The translations under genes were made by a program, and so were the position numbers. From Candidatus Cloacimonadota bacterium (GTDB taxonomy: Bacteria; Cloacimonadota; Cloacimonadia; Cloacimonadales; Cloacimonadaceae): a stretch of DNA of 15,259 nt. Where the stretch lies: positions 1 through 15,259 of the forward strand of contig JAEWNJ010000020.1 of the NCBI GenBank assembly GCA_023392795.1, written 5' to 3'. Shown piece by piece: positions 5,428 to 14,853 of the stretch (the first letter of the stretch is position 1; every line of letters begins with the position of its first letter). Below the pieces are notes generated by a model. It made no database searches. It was not told the origin of the DNA and saw only the letters and a list, made by a program, of their open reading frames with translations.

Positions 5428-7653
5428 ATGCACAATTTTAACATTACCCGCCGTGAAATCGAATTCAACGGCCGCACACTGATCGCCGAAACCGGTAAAA
5501 TGGCAAAACAAGCCAATGGCGCAGTGTATCTGCAATATGGCGAGACAGCCATATTGGTTACAGCCACAATGAGCAAAGACGCCGCTGAGAATCAGGATTT
5601 CTTCCCTCTCACTGTCGATTTTATCGAGAAGATGTATGCCGCTGGCAAGATCCCAGGGGGCTTTTTCAAGCGCGAAGCCAAGCCTTCCACGGATGCCACT
5701 CTGCAAGCCCGCGTGATCGATCGCTCTATCCGTCCGCTTTTCCCGGAAGGATTTCGCAATCAGGTACACGTGGTGGTTAACGTCCTGGCCTACGATGGCG
5801 AGAACGATCCCGCCAACCTCGGTTTACTGGGCGCTTCGCTGGCTCTCAGCATTTCCGATATTCCTTTCCATGGTCCGGTTGCCGGACTGACGGTTGGCTA
5901 CATTGACGGTAAGTTTGTGATCAACCCCCTGATCAAAGATCTCAAGGAATTGTCCCGCCTGAATCTCACGGTTGCCGGAAGTGCCACATCTGTGGTGATG
6001 ATCGAATCTGCCGCGCAAGAACTCTCCGAAGCTGAGATGCTGGATGCGGTTTACTTTGGTCATGATGCCATCAAGGAGCTTTGCAGCATGCAGGATGGCT
6101 TTATCGCTGAATGTGGCAAAGAAAAAGTGGAAGTGAAGCTGATCGGGATCCCGGAAGAAATCCTCAGCAGTATGGAAAACGAATATGGCCAAAGAATAGC
6201 CGATTCCGCAGTTATCCTCGGCAAACAAGAACGCCAGGATGCCTTTGATGCCGTGGAAGCCGATATGCTGGAAAAGCGTCTGGCAGCCGATGGTGAAGAA
6301 GCCTATGCCGAAAATGAAAAGGTCTATAAAGAAGCATTCCACGAATTGATCCGCCGCTATGTGCGCGCTTCAATCCTGGATAAGCACTTCCGCGTGGATG
6401 GCCGTGGTTTGGACGATCTTCGCGATATCACTTGCGAGATTGACATTCTACCCCGCGTACACGGTTCTGCCCTCTTTACCCGCGGCGAAACTCAATCTCT
6501 GGGCACGCTTACACTGGGTGGAGGAAGCGACGAACAGATCATAGACACTCTGGAAGAGGAATACAAGAAGAGATTCTTCCTGCATTATAACTTCCCGCCT
6601 TTCAGTGTTGGTGAAGCAGGACGCATGGGGCCAACTGGTCGTCGCGAACTGGGTCACGGAAACCTGGCAGAACGCGCTTTGACCGCAGTGCTGCCAAGCG
6701 CGGAAGAATTCCCTTACACCATGCGCATTGTGGCTGACACTCTGGAATCCAACGGATCATCCTCGCAGGCATCGATCTGCAGTGGCTGTCTCGCGCTAAT
6801 GGCTGCCGGCGTGCCCATTAAAGCTCCCGTGGCCGGAATCGCCAATGGCCTGATCATGGAAGGCGACAAATACGTTGTCCTTACTGATATTATGGGCCTG
6901 GAAGATCATCTGGGCGATATGGATTTCAAATGCGCGGGAACGCGTGAAGGCATCACTGCCATGCAGATGGATATCAAGATCGAAGGCATCACCAAAGATA
7001 TCATGAGCATCGCTCTGGAAAAGGCAAAACGCGCACGTCTGCAGATCCTGGACATCATGGGCGAGTGCATCAACCAGCCCAGAGAAGAGCTTGCTCCCAC
7101 CGCACCAAGAATCGAAAGCTTCAAGGTGCCCACCGATAAGATCGGCGAAATCATCGGACCAGCCGGGAAGATGATCAAATCCATTATCGAAAGTTGCCAG
7201 GTTGGCATCGACATCCAGGATGACGGAACCGTAAGAATCCTCTCCCCGAATAAGGAAAGCATCGATAAGGCAAAAGCCATCATCAAAGGCATTGCCATCG
7301 ATCCTCAGCCCGGCGAAGAGTTTGAAGGTCCCGTCACCCGCATCGAACCTTACGGAGTATTCGTGAAGATACTCGGCGGGGCAAAAGAAGGAATGGTTCA
7401 CGTATCTCAGATGCACACATCCCGCATCGGCCATCCCGAAGATATGGTCAAGCTTGGTGACGTGGTACACGTTAAGGCGCTGGGCATGGAAAAAGGCAAG
7501 CTTTCGCTTACCATGAAAGGCGTGGAAGGCAATCCAGAGCCCGATCCCAATGCTCCCGAGCGTCCTGCCGCTCCGCGTCGTGATGATCGCTCACCCCGTG
7601 GAGGCAGAGATTTCCGTTCCGGTGGTGGTCCCAGAGATCGCAACCGCAGATAA
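5428..7653 (+). CDS. pnp: Polynucleotide phosphorylase (polyribonucleotide nucleotidyltransferase)
   Basis: 741 residues from ATG 5428, chosen because AGGAGA (5418-5423) precedes it and MHNFNITRREIEFNGR aligns with usual N-termini; an in-frame upstream start at 5380 lies inside the leader hairpin. Cytoplasmic trimer that degrades RNA 3' to 5' with phosphate to nucleoside diphosphates. Domains in order: first RNase PH fold (about 10-145, with GGFFKREAKPS 77-87), helical linker (about 240-315), second RNase PH fold (about 322-540, TRGETQSLGT and GSSSQASICSG 443-453; LEDHLGDMDF 491-500 supplies the metal-site aspartates Asp493 and Asp499, matching E. coli Asp486/Asp492), KH (about 562-622, GPAG 577-580) and S1 (about 631-697). 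The 40-residue tail is Pro/Arg/Gly-rich (RSPRGGRDFRSGGGPRDR), probably disordered and RNA-binding. Follows rpsO in conserved order. Confidence 0.98.
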   Translation: MHNFNITRREIEFNGRTLIAETGKMAKQANGAVYLQYGETAILVTATMSKDAAENQDFFPLTVDFIEKMYAAGKIPGGFFKREAKPSTDATLQARVIDRSIRPLFPEGFRNQVHVVVNVLAYDGENDPANLGLLGASLALSISDIPFHGPVAGLTVGYIDGKFVINPLIKDLKELSRLNLTVAGSATSVVMIESAAQELSEAEMLDAVYFGHDAIKELCSMQDGFIAECGKEKVEVKLIGIPEEILSSMENEYGQRIADSAVILGKQERQDAFDAVEADMLEKRLAADGEEAYAENEKVYKEAFHELIRRYVRASILDKHFRVDGRGLDDLRDITCEIDILPRVHGSALFTRGETQSLGTLTLGGGSDEQIIDTLEEEYKKRFFLHYNFPPFSVGEAGRMGPTGRRELGHGNLAERALTAVLPSAEEFPYTMRIVADTLESNGSSSQASICSGCLALMAAGVPIKAPVAGIANGLIMEGDKYVVLTDIMGLEDHLGDMDFKCAGTREGITAMQMDIKIEGITKDIMSIALEKAKRARLQILDIMGECINQPREELAPTAPRIESFKVPTDKIGEIIGPAGKMIKSIIESCQVGIDIQDDGTVRILSPNKESIDKAKAIIKGIAIDPQPGEEFEGPVTRIEPYGVFVKILGGAKEGMVHVSQMHTSRIGHPEDMVKLGDVVHVKALGMEKGKLSLTMKGVEGNPEPDPNAPERPAAPRRDDRSPRGGRDFRSGGGPRDRNRR

Positions 7654-7676
7654 ATAACTAATACACAGTATATTGG

Positions 7677-7718
7677 GCGCGATTCATGTTTGTGGATCGC
7701 GCTCTGGTGTCTTTTTTT
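7677..7718 (+). terminator. Terminator or attenuator hairpin between pnp and ahcY
   Basis: GCGCGAT (7677-7683) pairs with ATCGCGC (7696-7702). Nine bases later comes a run of seven T (7712-7718). A lower helix can form from ACACAG (7663-7668) with CTG-TGT (7704-7710, one bulged G), placing the stem base next to the T-run. The ahcY ribosome site AGAGG begins at 7719, directly after the last T. It may end pnp transcription; because there is no room for a promoter between it and ahcY, it could equally act as an attenuator. Confidence 0.55.
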
Positions 7719-7729
7719 AGAGGTACAAG

Positions 7730-9133
<1,404 letters not shown>

Positions 9134-9148
9134 TGAGGCTGGCTGGAT

Positions 9149-9727
9149 TTGGCAACACATAAACCGGTGATCATCAATGAACTCTTTGGGGAACTGAAAG
9201 TTCCCGAGGACGAGAGCTTTCGCTGGGTAGTGATTCATTGCAAACCACGCTGTGAAAAGCGCCTGGCTGATTATCTGGGTAAACGCCTGATCCAGTATTA
9301 TCTGCCCCAGATCAAACATAAGCGAGTGTATCAAAGACGAAAGGTAGTTACCACGCTTCCGATGTTCCCAGGTTACATCTTTGCCATTATTGGCCCGCTG
9401 GACCGGGAAAAGATCGCCATATCGGGGCTGATTGTACGCTTCATCCGTGTGGGTAACCAGAATCAGCTTTTGCAGGAACTGGGAAGGATATGTGGTGTAA
9501 CGAGGCAGGAAGTGGATTTGGCTCCCGCCCTGTGGCTTTCCAAAGGTTTGGAAGTGGAGATCACTGAGGGGGCTTTGAAAGGGACTCGCGGAGTTGTGGA
9601 AAGTCACGATAAGATCTCAGAAGTGCGTCTGCAGGTGGAGATCCTGAGACAGGCAGTGTTGATGACCGTGGATCCCAAACACGTGAGAATCATCGGAGAA
9701 TATGAAATCATCGAGGATGAACAATGA
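9149..9727 (+). CDS. Specialised NusG-family transcription elongation factor (RfaH/UpxY/LoaP-like)
   Basis: 192 residues with a TTG start at 9149. The frame is closed upstream by TGA 9134-9136, only CTG 9143 is an alternative, and GAGG (9135-9138) lies 10 nt before TTG. The NGN domain (about 24-115) has the typical RWVVIHCKPRCEKRLADYL start, RRKVVTTLPMFPGYIFA (63-79) and IVRFIRVGN (95-103). The KOW segment is SKGLEVEITEGALKGTRGVV (131-150). The housekeeping NusG normally sits by secE/rplK; this copy sits after ahcY and overlaps a sugar-nucleotide epimerase by ATGA, the setting typical of specialised paralogues that help RNA polymerase read through long polysaccharide operons. It therefore probably acts on RNA polymerase for the neighbouring genes; the target operon and recruitment site are unknown, and no ops-like element is evident. 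Confidence 0.85.
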   Translation: MATHKPVIINELFGELKVPEDESFRWVVIHCKPRCEKRLADYLGKRLIQYYLPQIKHKRVYQRRKVVTTLPMFPGYIFAIIGPLDREKIAISGLIVRFIRVGNQNQLLQELGRICGVTRQEVDLAPALWLSKGLEVEITEGALKGTRGVVESHDKISEVRLQVEILRQAVLMTVDPKHVRIIGEYEIIEDEQ

Positions 9728-10659
9728 AGATACTAATCACAGGAGCAGCAGGATTTATCGCTTCGCACGTGGCGGATGCCTTTGTGGAAGCGGGTCACGA
9801 CGTAGTGATCGTGGATAATTTTAGAACCGGATACCCCAAGAACCTCAATCCCAAAGCCAGATTCTACGAGCTGGATATATGTGATCCCCGTCTGGAATAC
9901 ATCTTTGCCAAGGAAAAGCCAGATGTGGTGGATCATCATGCCGCGCAGATATCGGTACCATTATCGGTGGAAGACCCTCTCACCGATGCCGAAATCAACG
10001 TGAAAGGCTTGATAAACATCCTGGAGAACTGTGTAAAGCATCAGGTAAAAAAGGTGATCTACATCTCATCCGGCGGAGCGATGTATGGCGAAGCCACAGA
10101 GTATCCCACATCAGAAACCTACAATCCCAAACCCTTATCGGTATATGCCATCAATAAAATGGTGGGAGAAAACTACCTATACTTCTACCAAAAAACTTAC
10201 GGGCTGGATTATACCGTGCTGCGCTACGCCAATGTGTTTGGTCCGCGTCAGGTATCGCATGGTGAAGCCGGAGTGGTTTCCATCTTTGTGGAAAAGCTAC
10301 TGGCCGAGGAAACTCCTACTTTGAATGTTTATCCCGAAGAACCGGATGGCATGATCAGGGACTATGTATATGTAAAAGACGTGGTGGCGGCAAACCTGGC
10401 AGCACTGAATAAAGGGTCTGGTGAGGCCTTTAATATCGGCACCTGCATCGAAACCAGTACCAGAGCCCTATTCAATGAAATATGCCGGCAGATGCGACTG
10501 CAGATTGAGCCCAAAAAAGGTGCTGCCCGCAAGGGTGATCTTCGCCGCTCATTGCTCAAAATCGATAAGGCAAAAGAGGAACTGGGGTGGGAACCCCGCT
10601 ACACTCTGGCAGAGGGCATTTCGGAAGTAATCTACTACTTTAAACTTCAGGAGAAATAG
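9724..10659 (+). CDS. NAD-dependent epimerase/dehydratase, UDP-glucose 4-epimerase-like (extended SDR)
   Basis: 311 residues. ATG 9724 overlaps the stop of the NusG-like gene (ATGA), implying coupled translation. Rossmann start MKILITGAAGFIASH: the third glycine of GxxGxxG is Ala13. Asp31 after strand beta2 (VIVDNFRTG) favours NAD. Then come VVDHHAAQISVPLS (68-81), ISSGGAMYGE (114-123), the catalytic YAINK (Tyr141, Lys145), LRYANVFGPRQ (166-176), EAGVVSIF (181-188) and IRDYVYVKDVVAA (211-223). This set matches the GalE-like group that inverts C4 of UDP-hexoses or UDP-uronates. With the next gene, UDP-glucose dehydrogenase, likely products are UDP-galactose or UDP-galacturonate for surface polysaccharide; the exact substrate cannot be read from sequence. 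A dTDP-glucose dehydratase is less likely since the YxxxK and RYxNVYGP contexts fit epimerases better. Confidence 0.88.
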   Translation: MKILITGAAGFIASHVADAFVEAGHDVVIVDNFRTGYPKNLNPKARFYELDICDPRLEYIFAKEKPDVVDHHAAQISVPLSVEDPLTDAEINVKGLINILENCVKHQVKKVIYISSGGAMYGEATEYPTSETYNPKPLSVYAINKMVGENYLYFYQKTYGLDYTVLRYANVFGPRQVSHGEAGVVSIFVEKLLAEETPTLNVYPEEPDGMIRDYVYVKDVVAANLAALNKGSGEAFNIGTCIETSTRALFNEICRQMRLQIEPKKGAARKGDLRRSLLKIDKAKEELGWEPRYTLAEGISEVIYYFKLQEK

Positions 10660-11982
10660 ATGAAACTCGCAGTAATCGGATCCGGATACGTTGGTCTAAC
10701 CAGCGGCGCATGTTTCGCCGATATGGGGAACACAGTTATTTGTGTGGACAAGGATTCTCGCAAGATCGACATGCTGAACAAGGGAGAGATCCCGATCTTT
10801 GAGCCCGGTCTTGAGAACATGGTACACCGCAATATGGAAGCTGGGCGCATCACCTTTACTACAGACCTGAAGTCTGCTGTGCAAGAAGCCCTGATCATCT
10901 TTATCGCTGTGGGCACTCCTCCCGATGAGGATGGTAGCGCAGACCTCTCTTATGTACTGTCTGCGGCAGCGGAGATTGCCACACATATGGACGGCTACAA
11001 GGTGATAGTGGATAAATCCACTGTACCCGTAGGAACGGCTGATCTGGTAAAAGCCCAGGTGCAGCAAAAGCTGGATGAACGTGGAGCAAAGATCGAGTTT
11101 GACGTGGTTTCCAATCCCGAGTTTCTGAAGGAGGGCGCCGCTATCGAAGACTTTATGAAGCCCGATCGCGTGGTGATCGGTACCGATAGCGACAAAGCCG
11201 CGCAGATCATGCACAAACTATATGCGCCATTCTGCCGCACGCACGACCGTGTCATCGTGATGAGCATCCGGTCGGCAGAGATGACCAAATACGCGGCAAA
11301 CGCGCTATTGGCAACAAAGATCTCCTTCATCAACGAGATATCCAGACTCTGCGACGCCTATGGAGCGGATGTGGAAGAAGTCCGCAACGGCATCGGCAGC
11401 GACAGCCGCATAGGCTACAAGTTTATCTATCCTGGCGTTGGCTATGGCGGCAGCTGTTTCCCAAAGGACATCAAAGCCTTGATTCACATGGCTGGAAAGG
11501 TGGGATACGACAGCCGCATCCTCAAAGCGGTGGAAGACGTGAACAAGGATCAGAAGATGATGCTGATCGACAAAGTAAAACAGCATTTTGGTGATGACCT
11601 TGCCGGTAAATGCTTTGCCATCTGGGGCCTGGCCTTCAAACCTCAGACCGATGACATGCGCGAAGCCCCATCCATTGTAATGATAAACGCATTAACCGCG
11701 CTCGGGGCAAAGGTGAGAGCTTACGATCCCATCGCCATGCAGGAAGCCCGGCGGATCATGGGTGCAAATAATAGCCTGACCTTATGTGACGATGAATACA
11801 GTGCGCTTGAGGGCGCGGACGCCATGCTGTTGATTACTGAATGGCGCCAATTCCGCTATCCCGATTTCATCAGGATGAAAGAATTGCTCAATACTCCGGT
11901 GATTTTCGATGGCCGCAATCAATATGATCCCGCGCAGGTTCGTGAATTGGGCTTCAGCTACTATGGAGTTGGCAGACCCTAA
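10660..11982 (+). CDS. ugd: UDP-glucose 6-dehydrogenase
   Basis: 440 residues; AGGAG (10649-10653) in the epimerase end stands 6 nt before ATG, which directly follows the epimerase stop TAG. Oxidises UDP-glucose to UDP-glucuronate with two NAD. N-terminal Rossmann fold MKLAVIGSGYVGLTSGACFA (GSGYVG 7-12) with Asp30, VGTPPDEDGSADLSYV (84-99), DKSTVPVGT (118-126), SNPEFLKEGAAI (151-162), KYAANALLATKISFINEI (210-227), the catalytic segment GYGGSCFPKD (261-270) with Cys266 and Lys269, and the C-terminal second fold AIWGLAFKPQTDDMREAPS (320-338). Length and order are complete. It closes the small ahcY-nusG-like-epimerase-ugd run and supplies precursors for acidic exopolysaccharide or capsule, glycosyltransferases not being in the window. 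Closely related UDP-mannosamine dehydrogenases are less likely given the typical Ugd sequence around Cys266. Confidence 0.95.
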   Translation: MKLAVIGSGYVGLTSGACFADMGNTVICVDKDSRKIDMLNKGEIPIFEPGLENMVHRNMEAGRITFTTDLKSAVQEALIIFIAVGTPPDEDGSADLSYVLSAAAEIATHMDGYKVIVDKSTVPVGTADLVKAQVQQKLDERGAKIEFDVVSNPEFLKEGAAIEDFMKPDRVVIGTDSDKAAQIMHKLYAPFCRTHDRVIVMSIRSAEMTKYAANALLATKISFINEISRLCDAYGADVEEVRNGIGSDSRIGYKFIYPGVGYGGSCFPKDIKALIHMAGKVGYDSRILKAVEDVNKDQKMMLIDKVKQHFGDDLAGKCFAIWGLAFKPQTDDMREAPSIVMINALTALGAKVRAYDPIAMQEARRIMGANNSLTLCDDEYSALEGADAMLLITEWRQFRYPDFIRMKELLNTPVIFDGRNQYDPAQVRELGFSYYGVGRP

Positions 11983-12000
11983 GAAAGCACCAACCAAGCA

Positions 12001-12636
12001 CTAAGAACTGATACTGCGCATCAACTGCACGATTTGCCGGGGATTATCCACCAGGTAATCGGGATTCTTGCTGGCCAGCAGATCGACGGTATGAAAACCC
12101 CAGGACACAGATATGATCCTGATCCCACATTTGTGCGCGGCAATGATATCGCGGATTTCATCACCCACGTAGATCACGTTATCTGGCTTCAAACCGTGTT
12201 TTTTCATCTGTTTTCGGATGCTGCTGTGCTTGTTCAGGATGCCGGATGTTCCCTCCACCCATTCAAAAAAGTTCAGATCATGCTGCTCAATGAAGTGATT
12301 CAGGTTTTCCCTGCTGTTGGAGCTCAACAACGCCATTCTATGCCCCAGATTCTTCAAATCCCGCAGCATATCATGAATGCCTTCAAAGGGGTGAAGATCG
12401 TGGATCATGTGGCGGTATTCCACCAGGGCGAGGGGGATGGCCTGGGGCAGTTTGTAAAAAGGGATCTTCAAGGTTTTTAGCGCTTTAGGGATACTCATCG
12501 TACGAATAAGATCAAACTCTTCGCGACTGATGGAATCGATGCCAAATCTGGGGGCCAGACTATTGGCAATCTGCATACCCAAATCCATCGAATCGGCGAT
12601 GGTTCCATCAAAATCAAAAAGCAGAAAGGGGATCAA
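12001..12636 (-). CDS. HAD-superfamily hydrolase, phosphoglycolate-phosphatase-like
   Basis: 211 residues; ATG overlaps the stop of rsmI by 4 nt (ATGA), so it is translationally coupled. The four HAD motifs are present: I, LLFDFDGTIADS (nucleophile Asp8, acid Asp10); II, ALLSSNSREN with Ser105/Ser106; III, Lys136 (ILNKHSSIRK); IV, YVGDEIRDI with Asp159 and Asp163. A helical cap lies between about residues 14 and 80 (type C1). This resembles Gph and related small phosphatases acting on phosphoglycolate, sugar phosphates or nucleotides; the substrate cannot be told. Its place after rsmI in a kbl-rsmI-HAD operon gives no strong hint. Its stop lies only 18 bp from the stop of the convergent ugd. 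Confidence 0.85.
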   Translation of the reverse strand: MIPFLLFDFDGTIADSMDLGMQIANSLAPRFGIDSISREEFDLIRTMSIPKALKTLKIPFYKLPQAIPLALVEYRHMIHDLHPFEGIHDMLRDLKNLGHRMALLSSNSRENLNHFIEQHDLNFFEWVEGTSGILNKHSSIRKQMKKHGLKPDNVIYVGDEIRDIIAAHKCGIRIISVSWGFHTVDLLASKNPDYLVDNPRQIVQLMRSISS

Positions 12637-13463
12637 CGCCTTCTCCTGGCTATGATGAATGAGTAAGCTTCCTTCTTGGTGATCCCGAAACGTGCTGCCA
12701 ACATATCAGCCAATTCCTTGCTGTGAACATCTTTGAATGCCAGAAGCATGGCCTCGGCTTCGGGATTGGGGAAAGGCTCTTCACAGAGTTCGGCACCGTC
12801 CAGGACAATTACAAACTCCCCTTTTTCCGTGATGGGAAAGTCTGCGACAATCTCTGATAAAGAACCACGAATGCACTCTTCATAGAGCTTGCTGATTTCG
12901 CGACTGATCGATACCCGCCGATCGCCCAAGGCAGAGCATAGGGCCTCCAGAGTAGCTTTTAGATGATGAACGCTTTCATAGATGATGCTGGGGTAGGGGT
13001 AGCTTTTCAGTTGCTCCCATATAGCTTCGCGTTCTTTGTTTTTCACAGGCAGAAAACCTAAGAATTGAAACTTGCCTTCGCCCAGACCTGCTACAGAAAA
13101 GGCGGGAATCAAAGCAGTGGGACCGGGCAGTGCGACTATCTCGATATTTCTTTCTATCGCGGAGCGAATGATGGCCAGGGCTGGATCAGAAATGGCGGGG
13201 GAGCCGGCATCTGATACTATCACAAGGTCTTCGCCGCTTTCCAGATGGGTGAAGAGCTGGTCTTCCCGGCTACGTTCGTTGAACTTATGAAAGCTGATGA
13301 GTTTGGGAACGGGAATGTGATGTTCGGACAATAAAAAGGCAGTTTTTCGAGTGTCCTCGCAGGCGATCAGTTTGGCAGAAGCGAGTACATCAAGCGCACG
13401 AAGGGTGATATCTCTGAGGTTGCCGATGGGCACCGGGACCAGAAATATCACCCCTTTACGCAT
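12633..13463 (-). CDS. rsmI: 16S rRNA (cytidine1402-2'-O)-methyltransferase RsmI
   Basis: 276 residues, normal length. SAM-dependent tetrapyrrole-methylase fold enzyme that 2'-O-methylates C1402 in the decoding centre of 16S rRNA. Family segments: FLVPVPIGNLRDITLRAL (7-24), ACEDTRKTAFLL (34-45), ISFHKFNER (56-64), VIVSDAGSPAISDP (81-94, normally DAGTPGISDPG), EIVALPGPTALIPA (108-121), FQFLGFLPVK (132-141), YPSIIYESVHHL (157-168), ISREISKLYEE (186-196) and GEFVIVL (215-221). The C-terminal HSKELADMLAARFGITKKEAY is the small helix-turn-helix-like tail seen in the family. The start lies 6 bp after the kbl stop with no good Shine-Dalgarno (ACTCTTA before ATG), suggesting translation coupled to kbl. 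Its own stop overlaps the start of the HAD gene. Confidence 0.95.
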   Translation of the reverse strand: MRKGVIFLVPVPIGNLRDITLRALDVLASAKLIACEDTRKTAFLLSEHHIPVPKLISFHKFNERSREDQLFTHLESGEDLVIVSDAGSPAISDPALAIIRSAIERNIEIVALPGPTALIPAFSVAGLGEGKFQFLGFLPVKNKEREAIWEQLKSYPYPSIIYESVHHLKATLEALCSALGDRRVSISREISKLYEECIRGSLSEIVADFPITEKGEFVIVLDGAELCEEPFPNPEAEAMLLAFKDVHSKELADMLAARFGITKKEAYSFIIARRRR

Positions 13464-13469
13464 TAAGAG

Positions 13470-14663
13470 TTATTTGATGAGCCCAAGCTCTTTACCGATC
13501 TTGATGAATGCGGCAATGGTTCTATCCAGATCTTCATGGCTATGCGCGGCGGAAAGCTGTACGCGGATGCGAGCTTTGCCTTTGGGTACCACGGGATACA
13601 CAAAGCCGATCACGTAAACACCTTCTTTGAGCAGCATATCAGCCATCTTGATGGCCAGAGGAGCATCATAGAGCATCACGGGAACGATGGCAGTGTTGCC
13701 TTCCACGATGTCAAAACCGGCTTCGATCATCTTGCTGCGGAAGTACTTGGCGTTGTCCCAAACCTTGTCGCGCAGCTCGGTATTGGCAGAAAGCAGCTCC
13801 AACACTTTCATGGTAGCGCCGACGATGGCAGGGGCCAGAGTGTTTGAGAAGAGGTAAGGACGGCTGCGTTGACGCAGGAGTTCGATGATTTCTTTACGGC
13901 CGCTGGTGCATCCACCGTTTCCGCCACCCATGGCTTTACCAAAGGTAGTGGTTATGATGTCCACGCGATCCATCACGCCAAATTGCTCGGGAGTGCCACG
14001 TCCGGTTTTACCAATGTAACCTGTGGCATGGCTATCGTCCACCATCACCAAAGCATCGTATTTATCAGCAAGATCGCAGATCTGATCGAGCTTGGCCATA
14101 TCTCCATCCATGGAGAAAACACCATCGGTGCAGATCAGGCGATACTTCAAATTCTGAGATGCCTTGAGGGCTTCTTCCAGCTCCTGCATGTTAGCATGTT
14201 TGTAACGATAACGTTGAGCTTTGCAAAGACGTACGCCGTCGATGATGGAGGCATGGTTCAGTTCATCGGAGATCAGAGCTGAATCTTCACCCAAGAGGGG
14301 CTCGAAAACGCCACCATTGGCATCAAAGCAAGCAGCATAGAGAATTGTATCCTCGGTACCGAGAAACTTGGAGACCGCGGCTTCGAGATCTTTGTGGATC
14401 TGTTGGGTTCCGCAGATAAAACGCACGGAAGCCAGGCCGTAGCCCCATTTGTTCATGATTTCCTGGGAAGCTTTGATCACTTCGGGGTGATTGCCCAAGC
14501 CCAGGTAGTTATTGGCACAAAAGTTCAGAGCTTTCACTCCGCCGGTTACGCCAATCTCAGCGCCCTGTGGGGTGGTAAGAATGCGTTCATTCTTGTAAAG
14601 GCCTTGTTCCTTGAGCTCGGTGAAGAGCTGCTGCAGGTCGGTTTTCATCTTGTTGTAAGCCAT
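13470..14663 (-). CDS. kbl: Glycine C-acetyltransferase (2-amino-3-ketobutyrate CoA ligase)
   Basis: 397 residues, usual length. AAGGAGA stands 5 nt before ATG. PLP-dependent alpha-oxoamine synthase that converts 2-amino-3-ketobutyrate and CoA to glycine and acetyl-CoA (second step of threonine breakdown), or the reverse. Motifs: NFCANNYLGLGNHP (47-60), GYGLASVRFICGTQ (74-87), SDELNHASIIDG with His137 (132-143), TDGVFSMDGD (179-188), MVDDSHATGYIGKTGRG with the Asp/His pair 210 and 212 (207-223), and TTTFGKAMGGGNGG with the PLP lysine Lys243 (238-251). The absence of acyl-carrier-type features and the GRGTPEQF segment favour Kbl over BioF, but related enzymes share the fold. No threonine dehydrogenase gene is adjacent. 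It heads the leftward operon kbl-rsmI-HAD and suits an amino-acid-fermenting lifestyle. Confidence 0.93.
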   Translation of the reverse strand: MAYNKMKTDLQQLFTELKEQGLYKNERILTTPQGAEIGVTGGVKALNFCANNYLGLGNHPEVIKASQEIMNKWGYGLASVRFICGTQQIHKDLEAAVSKFLGTEDTILYAACFDANGGVFEPLLGEDSALISDELNHASIIDGVRLCKAQRYRYKHANMQELEEALKASQNLKYRLICTDGVFSMDGDMAKLDQICDLADKYDALVMVDDSHATGYIGKTGRGTPEQFGVMDRVDIITTTFGKAMGGGNGGCTSGRKEIIELLRQRSRPYLFSNTLAPAIVGATMKVLELLSANTELRDKVWDNAKYFRSKMIEAGFDIVEGNTAIVPVMLYDAPLAIKMADMLLKEGVYVIGFVYPVVPKGKARIRVQLSAAHSHEDLDRTIAAFIKIGKELGLIK

Positions 14664-14853
14664 TGATTCTCCTTATTCGGAATGTTAGTTTTTTACACAC
14701 GATTTGAAGAGCTGCAATTCAGTCAACTAGTTTTTGGGGCAGGACATCCTAGTTCAGGCTCGAAGCCTTACAAAAATGTGGATACTTAACGTATGCATTA
14801 CCCACTTAGTTTGAAAGTGATCCTGATTAATCATCACCAACCGGTTCTATGAA

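Noticed and set aside
5824..6342. 172-codon - strand frame inside pnp, and similar long frames inside ahcY (340 codons) and kbl
   Set aside because: They mirror strongly conserved coding sequence on the other strand; their length follows from the codon bias of the real genes.
9724..10659. Epimerase-like gene as the SDR-type L-threonine dehydrogenase that partners kbl in Bacteroidota
   Set aside because: Its RYANVFGPRQ and DYVYVKDV segments and the neighbouring ugd fit sugar-nucleotide epimerases; it is on the other strand from kbl and 2.8 kb away.
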